A stretch of 64,000 nt of DNA from Bacteroidales bacterium (GTDB taxonomy: Bacteria; Bacteroidota; Bacteroidia; Bacteroidales; Lentimicrobiaceae): NCBI GenBank assembly GCA_016705005.1, contig JADIZB010000001.1:744001-808000 (forward strand), given 5' to 3'. The position numbers and the translations under genes are program-made. The notes under the pieces are model-generated. The model saw only the letters and a program-made list of their open reading frames with translations. It was not told the origin of the DNA and searched no databases. Of the stretch, positions 43,790 through 51,783 are shown in pieces (position 1 is the stretch's first letter; each line of letters opens with the position of its first letter).

Positions 43790-46249
43790 GTGGATAATTA
43801 CATTAAAGAAACCCATCAGGAAGAAACTGTTGATTTTAAACAGCTGTTTTTCAAGTTTTACCGATATTGGTATTTTTTTATTATCACTGTATTTATTGCA
43901 TTGACCATTGCATTTTTGTTCAATAAGTACACCCAGCCTATATATAAAGTCGGCACAACGGTTTTAATTAAAGATGATAAATCCGGATTTGATGCTCAGG
44001 CTCTGTTGGGAATTGGTAATATGAAAAATGCTCAGATTCTTGAGAATGAAATCGGGGTATTAAAATCACGTTCACTGGTGAACCGGGCTATAAGGACATT
44101 GAATTTTAATGTTTCTTACTTCCGTGAAGAAAACTTTGTGACAAGTGAACTTTATAAGGATTCTCCCTTTACCGTGGTTTTTGATACAGCACTTCCACAA
44201 CCGGCAGGGCTTAGATTTAATATCATTATTTTACCTAACAATGAGTTCAGCCTTACATCCGAAGGCGAGTCTGTCTTTTTATACGACTACTCAAAAGGCA
44301 AACAGATTGAAAAAATCAATCAAAAACTCGATATTAAAGGAAAATTCAGGTTTGGTGAACAGATATCAGGCAAGAATCATAATTTTAAAGTCCTGCTTAA
44401 CACCAACTTTAAGCCAAGGGAACATGTCAATGTTAACATGTACTTTACATTCAATAAAATCGAGGATCTTACAAAGCACTTTATGGGATTCGAAATAGAA
44501 CCCATCAATCGTGAAGCTTCAATTATTGAAATCTCGCTTCGGAGCACAAATGTCCATAAGGCAACTGACTTTCTCAACACATTAACAGAGGTATACCTTA
44601 AACGGGGACTTGAAAAAAAGAATCAGATTGCAACAAATACCATAAATTTTATTGATGAACAGCTGCTTGGTATTACCGATTCACTGAAAACTGCCGAATC
44701 CGTTTTACAGGATTTCAGAACCAAGAACGAAGTGATGGACCTGGATTTTCAGTCCCAACAGGTCTTCCAGCAAATGAAAGAACTTGAAAATGAGAAGGCT
44801 ATCCTTTTTGTTAAAAACAAGTATTATCTGTATCTGAAAGATTATCTCCGCAAGAATGAAAGCGACCTTGCAGGTCTTACTGTCCCGTCTTCTATGGGCA
44901 TTGATGACCCAATTCTAACCAAACTCATTACCGATCTTACTGCTTTATATGCAGAACGGGGTGAAGCTATGCTGATGGCAAAGGAAAAAAACCCTATTAT
45001 AGCATCTTATGATGATCGTATCAGGGTCAATAAGAGAACCCTGGAAGAGAATATTAAAAACATTGTCAACACATCCAGCATTTCAATCAAGGAAATCGAC
45101 AATCGTATAAATGTTCTTTCCGGTAAAATCAGCAAGCTTCCTGCAACACAACGATTACTGTTTGGTATTGAGCGTAAATTTAAACTCAACGATGCCATTT
45201 ATACTTACCTGCTGGAAAAACGGTCTGAAGCCCAGATTACAAGAGCTTCCAATCTGCCTGATAATGAAGTTATAGACCCGGCTTCTTCAGATGAAATGGA
45301 ACCTGTTTTTCCAAAGAAAACGCTGAATTATACAATCGCTTTGTTGCTGGGTTTCATTTTCCCGATAGTTTATGTATTGGGTAAGGGGTATTTCAACGAC
45401 AAGGTAATCGATAAAAAGGATCTTGAAAACATCACTTCACTTCCTTTATTAGGTCACATTATACACAACAACAAGGACAGCAAAATAGTTGTTGCTGAGT
45501 ATCCTAAATCCTCTATCGCTGAATCTTTCAGATCTGTCAGGACCAATCTTCAGTATTTCGCCCAGGCAAATGACAAACAAACCATTTTGATAACCTCAAC
45601 AATGGTCAGTGAAGGGAAAACCTTTATTGCGATAAACCTTGCCTCGATCTTTGCCCTTTACGGTAAACGCACTTTATTGATGGGTTTTGACCTCCGAAAA
45701 CCAAAGATTTATCAGGATTTCGGACTTTCAAACACAGAAGGTATCAGTTCTTACCTGATCAACAGGAGTTCTCTTGAAAACATTATTCAGAAGTCACCGC
45801 TGGAAAATCTTGACATTATTATGGCGGGACCAGTTCCACCTAATCCTGCTGAATTGATCGCATCTGATAGAAATTCTGAGCTTTTCAGACTATTAAAGGA
45901 AAAATACGACTACATTATCATTGATACCCCGCCGGTAGGCCTTGTTACTGACGCTTTCCTTTTAATGAAGCAGGCTGATGTTTCGATGTTTGTTGTCAGG
46001 CAGAATTATACCAACAAAAAGGTCTTCGGTTCTATCATTTCCGATATTGAAAAGCGTAAGATCCCGAACATTACAATTCTGGTAAACGATGTCCGATTCG
46101 ATAGTCAGTCCTATGGATATGGTTATGGCTATGGATATGGTTACGGTTACGGCTATGGTTATGGCTATGGTTATGGCTATGGTTATTATACCGATGACCA
46201 GGAACCTGATAAAGAAGGGCTCATAAATAAGATGTTCAAAAAATCCTGA
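43790..46249 (+). CDS. Wzc-like polysaccharide co-polymerase and bacterial tyrosine kinase
   Basis: 819 residues from a GTG start. Two membrane helices (YFFIITVFIALTIAFLFNKY near 25-45 and YTIALLLGFIFPIVYVLG near 515-530) enclose a periplasmic Wzz domain with coiled coils. The cytoplasmic kinase has Walker A TSTMVSEGKTFIAIN, Walker A' LLMGFDLRKPKI and Walker B YIIIDTPPVG. The C-terminus has 12 Tyr-Gly repeats ending YYTDDQ instead of the usual scattered tyrosines that are autophosphorylated. It controls chain length and export. It ends at a strong terminator. Confidence 0.92.
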   Translation: MDNYIKETHQEETVDFKQLFFKFYRYWYFFIITVFIALTIAFLFNKYTQPIYKVGTTVLIKDDKSGFDAQALLGIGNMKNAQILENEIGVLKSRSLVNRAIRTLNFNVSYFREENFVTSELYKDSPFTVVFDTALPQPAGLRFNIIILPNNEFSLTSEGESVFLYDYSKGKQIEKINQKLDIKGKFRFGEQISGKNHNFKVLLNTNFKPREHVNVNMYFTFNKIEDLTKHFMGFEIEPINREASIIEISLRSTNVHKATDFLNTLTEVYLKRGLEKKNQIATNTINFIDEQLLGITDSLKTAESVLQDFRTKNEVMDLDFQSQQVFQQMKELENEKAILFVKNKYYLYLKDYLRKNESDLAGLTVPSSMGIDDPILTKLITDLTALYAERGEAMLMAKEKNPIIASYDDRIRVNKRTLEENIKNIVNTSSISIKEIDNRINVLSGKISKLPATQRLLFGIERKFKLNDAIYTYLLEKRSEAQITRASNLPDNEVIDPASSDEMEPVFPKKTLNYTIALLLGFIFPIVYVLGKGYFNDKVIDKKDLENITSLPLLGHIIHNNKDSKIVVAEYPKSSIAESFRSVRTNLQYFAQANDKQTILITSTMVSEGKTFIAINLASIFALYGKRTLLMGFDLRKPKIYQDFGLSNTEGISSYLINRSSLENIIQKSPLENLDIIMAGPVPPNPAELIASDRNSELFRLLKEKYDYIIIDTPPVGLVTDAFLLMKQADVSMFVVRQNYTNKKVFGSIISDIEKRKIPNITILVNDVRFDSQSYGYGYGYGYGYGYGYGYGYGYGYGYYTDDQEPDKEGLINKMFKKS
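46112..46189 (+). repeat. Hexanucleotide repeat coding for (Tyr-Gly)12
   Basis: Twelve TAY-GGN hexamers followed by two tyrosine codons, in frame at the end of the tyrosine kinase gene. Third positions vary (GGA, GGT, GGC; TAT, TAC), which lowers but does not remove the chance of replication slippage. The result is 14 tyrosines within 26 residues. Confidence 0.9.
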
Positions 46250-46260
46250 ACTTAAGACCA

Positions 46261-46287
46261 AAGCCACCAATGCGGTGGCTTTTTTTT
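46261..46287 (+). terminator. Terminator after the tyrosine kinase gene
   Basis: An 8-bp stem AAGCCACC (46261-46268) / GGTGGCTT (46274-46281), a 5-nt loop, then a run of T. It separates the export operon from the cys genes. Confidence 0.88.
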
Positions 46288-46298
46288 GCTGACCATAC

Positions 46299-46332
46299 TT
46301 TGGGCTGCCCTGAGAAAAATATGCTATTTTTG
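46299..46332 (+). promoter_or_regulatory. Promoter for cysC-cysD-cysN
   Basis: TTTG (46299-46302) and TATTTTTG (46325-46332) are 22 bp apart. Transcription would begin near 46338, about 23 nt before the cysC start. The cys genes therefore have their own promoter although they follow the export operon closely. Confidence 0.55.
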
Positions 46333-46360
46333 CCACCCATCATGTTGTTAATATAAATGA

Positions 46361-46939
46361 ATGAATATGACCAAATACTCCCGGTCCATTGAAGAACGAC
46401 TGGGTCAACGGGCAAGGGTCATCTGGCTTTCAGGATTGCCATGTTCCGGGAAAACCACTATTGGCGTTGGATTGGAAAAGGAGCTGATTCAGAGGGGATT
46501 TCACGTGCGAATGCTTGACGGGGATGTTACACGTAAAGGAATATGCAGTGACCTGGGTTTTTCAGAAAAAGACCGTAATGAAAATATCCGCCGTATAGCT
46601 GAAATTTCAAAGTTATTTGCAGAAAGCGGAATAATTACAATCAATGCTTTCATCACGCCAACTGAAAAATTACGGCTTATGGCTATGGAAATAATAGGCA
46701 GGGAACTCTTTACAGGAGTTTATGTTAATTCTCCGCTGGTTATATGTGAAAAGCGAGATGTCAAAGGAATGTATAAAAAGGCAAGGAATGGTGAGATAAG
46801 TGATTTTACCGGAGTTAGTGCCCCTTTCGAGCCTCCGCTGAATGCTGATTTTGAGATAAATTCATCGGGAGTCAACCCGGATCAAAGTGTAAATGAACTT
46901 TTAGAACACATATTACCCCTAATCAGTAACAATACATGA
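46361..46939 (+). CDS. cysC: Adenylylsulfate (APS) kinase
   Basis: 192 residues. It phosphorylates APS to PAPS. The P-loop GLPCSGKTT, LDGDVTRKGICSDLGFSEKDR, and FITPTEKLR are present. A second in-frame ATG two codons later (46367) could also be used. It overlaps cysD by 4 nt (ATGA), so the two are coupled. No PAPS reductase gene is nearby, so PAPS may serve sulfation of a polymer as well as assimilation. Confidence 0.93.
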   Translation: MNMTKYSRSIEERLGQRARVIWLSGLPCSGKTTIGVGLEKELIQRGFHVRMLDGDVTRKGICSDLGFSEKDRNENIRRIAEISKLFAESGIITINAFITPTEKLRLMAMEIIGRELFTGVYVNSPLVICEKRDVKGMYKKARNGEISDFTGVSAPFEPPLNADFEINSSGVNPDQSVNELLEHILPLISNNT

Positions 46940-47844
46940 GAGATAAATTTGTCCTTACCCATCTTGAGGAACTTGAGTATGAATCTATATATGTGATCAG
47001 AGAGGTCGCTGCTCAGTTCGAACGCCCGGTACTGCTTTTCTCTGGAGGGAAAGATTCAATTGTTATGACCTATCTTGCTGTTAAGGCATTCTACCCGGCA
47101 AAACTGCCATTTCCTCTGCTTCACATCGACACAGGGCACAATTTTGAAGAAACTATTACATACCGTGATGAACTCGTTGCGAAAATCGGTGCTCAACTTA
47201 TTGTTGGTTCTGTTCAGGAAAGCATCGACAAAGGCCGGGTTATAGAAGAAAAGGGTCCTACAGCCAGCAGGAATCTACTCCAGACAACCACTTTGCTTGA
47301 CACCATTGAAAAATACAAGTTTGATGCGGCCATGGGTGGTGGTCGTCGTGATGAAGAAAAGGCCCGTGCTAAAGAGCGTTTTTTTTCACACCGTGATGAA
47401 TTTGGGCAATGGGATCCCAAAAATCAAAGACCGGAACTGTGGAACATCTTCAATGGTAGAAAAAACCAGGGAGAACACTTCAGGGTGTTTCCGATCAGTA
47501 ACTGGACAGAAATGGATGTTTGGCAATACATTATGCATGAAAACATTGAACTCCCTGATTTATACTTTACTCATCAGCGCGAGGTATTTCTTCGTGACGG
47601 ACAATGGATGGCCAAAGCTCCTTTTATGATGCTGAAAGATGGCGAATTCTATGAAACCAAAACCGTAAGATGTCGCACCATTGGGGATGTTTCATGCACA
47701 GGACTCACCCTTTCTGCTGCCAACAGCCTCGAAGATATAATTCAGGAAATAGCCGCTACCCGTGTCACCGAAAGGGGCGGAAGGGCTGATGATTTACGTT
47801 CTGAAGCAGCTATGGAAGACAGGAAAAAAGAAGGATATTTCTGA
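46936..47844 (+). CDS. cysD: Sulfate adenylyltransferase subunit 2
   Basis: 302 residues. The small subunit of ATP sulfurylase carries the PP-loop SGGKDSIVM near residue 37 and makes APS from sulfate and ATP. Also seen are LLHIDTGHNFEE, GGGRRDEEKARAKER and PISNWTEMDVWQYI. It overlaps cysC and precedes cysN by 56 bp. Length is normal. Confidence 0.95.
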   Translation: MRDKFVLTHLEELEYESIYVIREVAAQFERPVLLFSGGKDSIVMTYLAVKAFYPAKLPFPLLHIDTGHNFEETITYRDELVAKIGAQLIVGSVQESIDKGRVIEEKGPTASRNLLQTTTLLDTIEKYKFDAAMGGGRRDEEKARAKERFFSHRDEFGQWDPKNQRPELWNIFNGRKNQGEHFRVFPISNWTEMDVWQYIMHENIELPDLYFTHQREVFLRDGQWMAKAPFMMLKDGEFYETKTVRCRTIGDVSCTGLTLSAANSLEDIIQEIAATRVTERGGRADDLRSEAAMEDRKKEGYF

Positions 47845-47900
47845 AATTCATGCCGGAAGCGGAACATTATTAAATCTCTTTTCTAAATAAATAATTCAAA

Positions 47901-49175
47901 ATGAGCGAATTTTCGACCAAAGGTTACCTTGATATGGAGTTACTGCGATTCACAACCGCCGGAAGTGTTGATGATGGGAAAAGCACACTCATTGGTCGTC
48001 TCCTTTTCGATAGTAAATCCATTTTTGAAGACCAGCTTGAAGCAGTGAAACGAGCCAGTATACGAAGAGGCAACGAACATATAGATCTTGCATTACTTAC
48101 AGATGGTCTCAGAGCCGAACGTGAGCAGGGTATTACCATTGATGTAGCCTATCGTTACTTTGCAACACCCAAACGAAAATTCATCATTGCAGATACACCA
48201 GGGCATATTCAGTACACCAGAAATATGGTTACAGGAGCCTCAACTGCCAATGCGGCCATTATTCTTATTGATGCCCGCAATGGAGTGACGGAACAAACCT
48301 GCCGACACTCATACATTGCATCTCTGCTAAGGATACCTCATGTTATTGTATGTGTTAATAAAATGGATCTTGTCGACTATAGTCAGGAAGTTTTCAATAA
48401 AATCCAGCATGATTATACTGAATTTTCGAAACTGCTTGATATTCCTGAAGTAAGGTATGTCCCTATCAGTGCACTTCACGGTGACAATGTCGTGGATACC
48501 TCAACAAATATGCCATGGTATAACCAGGGTACGCTTAGGCAGGTGCTTGAAGGAATTGAGATCGGGAATGATCACAACCTGATTGATCCCCGTTTCCCTG
48601 TTCAATATGTAATCAGACCCCTTTCAGATGAATTCCATGACTACCGCGGTTATGCAGGACGGGTAGCCGGCGGAATCTTTTCACCCGGCGACAAGGTGCT
48701 TGTGTTGCCTTCAATGCAGGAAAGCACCATAAGCGCAATCGATTTATATAAAAACAAAGCAGGAAGTGCATTTGCACCGATGTCAGTTACCCTGACACTT
48801 ACCGATGATATAGACATCAGCAGGGGTGATATGTTGGTTAAACCTGACAATATTCCACAGATCACCCAGGACCTGGATATCATGATCTGCTGGATGAACG
48901 AAAAACCGCTTCAGGTAAATGGCAAATATGCTGTGAAGCATACTACCCGGGAAGTTCGCTGCATTGTAAAAGAGGTAAAGTATAAAGTGAACGTTAATAA
49001 CCTGGAACGGATCGAAGGTGATATTAAAGTTGGATTAAATGATATTGCTGCTGTAAGTATTCGTACAACAAAACCGCTGTTCACAGATCCATACAAGAAA
49101 AACAGAAAAACAGGTGCATTGATAATTATTGATGAAGCTACCAACAACACAGTAGGAGTTGGAATGGTATTATAG
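47901..49175 (+). CDS. cysN: Sulfate adenylyltransferase subunit 1 (GTPase)
   Basis: 424 residues. An EF-Tu-like GTPase that drives APS formation with CysD. Motifs are GSVDDGKSTLIGRLLFD (P-loop), DTPGHIQYTRNMVTGAS, NKMDLVDY and ISALHGDN. It ends after the third beta domain and lacks the fused APS kinase found in some bacteria, consistent with the separate cysC here. Confidence 0.95.
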   Translation: MSEFSTKGYLDMELLRFTTAGSVDDGKSTLIGRLLFDSKSIFEDQLEAVKRASIRRGNEHIDLALLTDGLRAEREQGITIDVAYRYFATPKRKFIIADTPGHIQYTRNMVTGASTANAAIILIDARNGVTEQTCRHSYIASLLRIPHVIVCVNKMDLVDYSQEVFNKIQHDYTEFSKLLDIPEVRYVPISALHGDNVVDTSTNMPWYNQGTLRQVLEGIEIGNDHNLIDPRFPVQYVIRPLSDEFHDYRGYAGRVAGGIFSPGDKVLVLPSMQESTISAIDLYKNKAGSAFAPMSVTLTLTDDIDISRGDMLVKPDNIPQITQDLDIMICWMNEKPLQVNGKYAVKHTTREVRCIVKEVKYKVNVNNLERIEGDIKVGLNDIAAVSIRTTKPLFTDPYKKNRKTGALIIIDEATNNTVGVGMVL

Positions 49176-49230
49176 CACAATTCCCGGAATTGATTAGCAA
49201 GGATCCTTTTCTATCAGCCCCGAAATGAAT

Positions 49231-50595
49231 TCATCGGTAATAACCCATATCAAAACTGAAATTTATAACAAAGTGTATACCTCTGTCGAAGGCCAGCCTG
49301 AATAGAATAAGAGTTACAATAGCCAGTGCCGAAATAAGCAAGCCCGGAGGCCTTCGGTGCCTGCTCGGACGTTCTGCCACACTTCTGGGCTTTGCCTTAT
49401 AATTAAAAAATGCCGGAATCACCATAAATCCCATGGACGCAATAATAATCGCATCATAAACCATGATATTGGGATGTTGAGGAATTGCGTTCGGAAACTT
49501 GATCACAATGATAATTAAACCGCCAATAATCCAGGGAATAATGAATCTCGCTCCCAAAGCAACACTTAACCTCCACCTGTGCTGTCTGACACCGGCAGGC
49601 AGTGTTTCAAGAGCAAATACTGCACTGTAATAACCAGTCACTGTCAGAAGAAAGAGGAATATCAGCGAAACAAGAATCCTGAAAAAAACATTCATATATA
49701 GCCAGTTCGCAACATAGCCAAATCCCTGACTTGTCGCAATTCCGGCAACAAAAGCTCCCAGGAAATGGGTTGCTCCATGAAAAGCTACCCACAGGAAAAA
49801 CAACCGTAACTGTGGTTTCAATTTTTCTCGCATAAGGACCACCCTCAGAAGGATGATGGCAAGCATCACTGAAACAAAAGGACTGGAAAGAGTAATAACT
49901 ATAATATTAAACCTTGACCACAGCGGGCTTGCATTACCAATCGGAAAATATATTTCATAATAAAAGAGGACTGAATCAATATTGAAATTCGAAGCAACAA
50001 CAGTTTCTGTAAACTGATATACCAGATATACCAGCAGGTAGGCAAGTATATAGAACCCAAGAGAGTTTAACAAAGCAGACCTTTCTTCAGGTATTACCTT
50101 TCTCACATCATCTATAAAGGCTTGCCGGCTGTTTTTTTCTCTTTTTTCCCGTTTGCTTGTGCTGAATAATGATTGAAATATCGACTTCTTTCTAATCGGT
50201 CTGTGTTTCCGAATTTTGATCGATTGACTGCTCCTTTCTGAAGTCGTATGAACAGCGTTTGAATGAAAAATTTCCGGAGATGGTAATTTGTTGATATCCT
50301 CATTGCCTGAACTTTGGCCTGGAATATCTCTGGCAGGAAGTGTCCGGGTTGATTTTCCATTTACCGGATTAATAAGATTATTCAGAAATGGGGGCAAAAC
50401 ACGCCGTTTTTTCTTGCGCCTTTTCTTGGAAGCCACTCCAACCACCTGTTTTCTTTCAGACAATTCACTGATTCCATGACTTATCCGGGGAGAATGGGTT
50501 CGATGTCTTCTGGGTTTTTCACCCGTCAGGATAAATATTATACGTTCTCCCAATTTCTGAAGAAAGTTCTTTTTTTTCGGGCCGCTTTCTGGCAT
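49231..50595 (-). CDS. Hypothetical membrane protein with a long basic N-terminus
   Basis: 454 residues. The first ~170 are hydrophilic, rich in Arg/Lys and probably disordered (SKKRRKKKRR, SIKIRKHRPIRKK). Six to seven membrane helices follow (ILAYLLVYLVYQFTETVV, VMLAIILLRVVLM, FIIPWIIGGLIIIVIKF). A conserved-looking FHGATHFLGAFVAG in the third helix contains an HxxxH pair but not the glutamate of M50 proteases. I do not recognise a family. It begins 19 bp after the alcohol dehydrogenase stop and is likely transcribed with it. Confidence 0.68.
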   Translation of the reverse strand: MPESGPKKKNFLQKLGERIIFILTGEKPRRHRTHSPRISHGISELSERKQVVGVASKKRRKKKRRVLPPFLNNLINPVNGKSTRTLPARDIPGQSSGNEDINKLPSPEIFHSNAVHTTSERSSQSIKIRKHRPIRKKSIFQSLFSTSKREKREKNSRQAFIDDVRKVIPEERSALLNSLGFYILAYLLVYLVYQFTETVVASNFNIDSVLFYYEIYFPIGNASPLWSRFNIIVITLSSPFVSVMLAIILLRVVLMREKLKPQLRLFFLWVAFHGATHFLGAFVAGIATSQGFGYVANWLYMNVFFRILVSLIFLFLLTVTGYYSAVFALETLPAGVRQHRWRLSVALGARFIIPWIIGGLIIIVIKFPNAIPQHPNIMVYDAIIIASMGFMVIPAFFNYKAKPRSVAERPSRHRRPPGLLISALAIVTLILFRLAFDRGIHFVINFSFDMGYYR

Positions 50596-50614
50596 AATTA
50601 TTTGACTATATAGA

Positions 50615-51757
50615 TTAAACCATCAATTCTATAATTTTCTTATAATCATCCTGCGTGAGTTTATGCACATATGTCGCAGCCCGGTTATGAACCATAACAC
50701 GAAAAATATCATCAGGATTTATTTTCTCCGACACGATTTCATTCAAACGTACCGGGCAACCAAGTTCCCTGAAAAACGCCTCAATTCTGTCTGTCGTTTC
50801 TTCAACATCTTCTGTTCCAAAAAGATTTAACCCGAGAAATTTGATCCTGTGCGCCAGATTCTCCTTTTGCAAACGTAACCAGGCAGGATAAACAATGGTA
50901 AGGGAGGCACCGTGAGGTACATCATACAGAAGTGAGAGTATGTGACCAATGCTATGAACGCCCCATTCCCCCGCTGTTCTACCATACATGGTCAATCCAT
51001 TGAGAGCCATGGTTGCTGCATACATAATTTTTGCCCTGAGTTTATAGCTGCTCAGGTCGTTCAACAGTGCCGGGCCATATTCCATTGCCTCTTTGATCAT
51101 AGAAAACACAAACCTGTCAGATAAAGTAGCTTCTTCGCCCTTCCCGAAATAAGCTTCAAGGCAGTGCGCAACAAGGTCAGCAATGCCATAGGCTGTATAA
51201 TTAGAGGGCACTGTTGTTGTCAATTGAGGATCAAGAAAGGAATGCCTTGGATAAAGGAGCGGATTCCCGTATCCGGATTTGATTTCTGCCTCATGATTAC
51301 TGAGTACCGCAAACTGGTTCATTTCAGTTCCTGTTGCCGCCAGGGTAAGCACCGCTATCAAGGGAACTGCAGATCGCGGCATAATCCTTCGCTCAAAAAA
51401 ACCCCACGCCGGTGCATCTACCGGTATGGCAATGGAAATAATCTTAGCTGAATCAATAACGCTGCCCCCACCAACAGCCAAAATAACATCTATTGCTTTC
51501 TCACGGCCCAGAGCTGCTGCTGAATCAACATCCTGAACCAGAGGATTGGATTGTATTCCGCTGTATTCGAATACTTCTGCCCCTACAGATTCAATCTGTT
51601 GTTTAATGACTTCATATAATCCATTGGACTTGACAGAGCTCTTCCCGTAAACAAGCAGTACCTTTTTACCATACTTGTTTATTGTTATCCCCAGCTGATT
51701 CAGCACTCCCTTTCCGAAATGCAATGAGGTGGGGTTAAAAGCAATAAAATTTTCCAT
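50615..51757 (-). CDS. Iron-containing alcohol dehydrogenase (butanol dehydrogenase-like)
   Basis: 380 residues. NAD(P)H-dependent reduction of aldehydes is the usual role. The nucleotide-binding motif GGGSVIDSAKI is at about residue 96, and the metal ligands are in SFLDPQ, ADLVAHCLE, GEWGVHSIGHIL and YDVPHGASL. The overall pattern is that of YqhD/BdhA. It follows rnr by 26 bp in the same direction. The exact substrate cannot be told from sequence. Confidence 0.9.
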   Translation of the reverse strand: MENFIAFNPTSLHFGKGVLNQLGITINKYGKKVLLVYGKSSVKSNGLYEVIKQQIESVGAEVFEYSGIQSNPLVQDVDSAAALGREKAIDVILAVGGGSVIDSAKIISIAIPVDAPAWGFFERRIMPRSAVPLIAVLTLAATGTEMNQFAVLSNHEAEIKSGYGNPLLYPRHSFLDPQLTTTVPSNYTAYGIADLVAHCLEAYFGKGEEATLSDRFVFSMIKEAMEYGPALLNDLSSYKLRAKIMYAATMALNGLTMYGRTAGEWGVHSIGHILSLLYDVPHGASLTIVYPAWLRLQKENLAHRIKFLGLNLFGTEDVEETTDRIEAFFRELGCPVRLNEIVSEKINPDDIFRVMVHNRAATYVHKLTQDDYKKIIELMV

Positions 51758-51783
51758 TAATTACGCATATTTATAGATTAATG

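Noticed and set aside
49780..49830. HGATH in the membrane protein at 49231-50595 as a metalloprotease site
   Set aside because: The M50/zincin motif needs HExxH; the glutamate is missing and no third ligand motif is visible.
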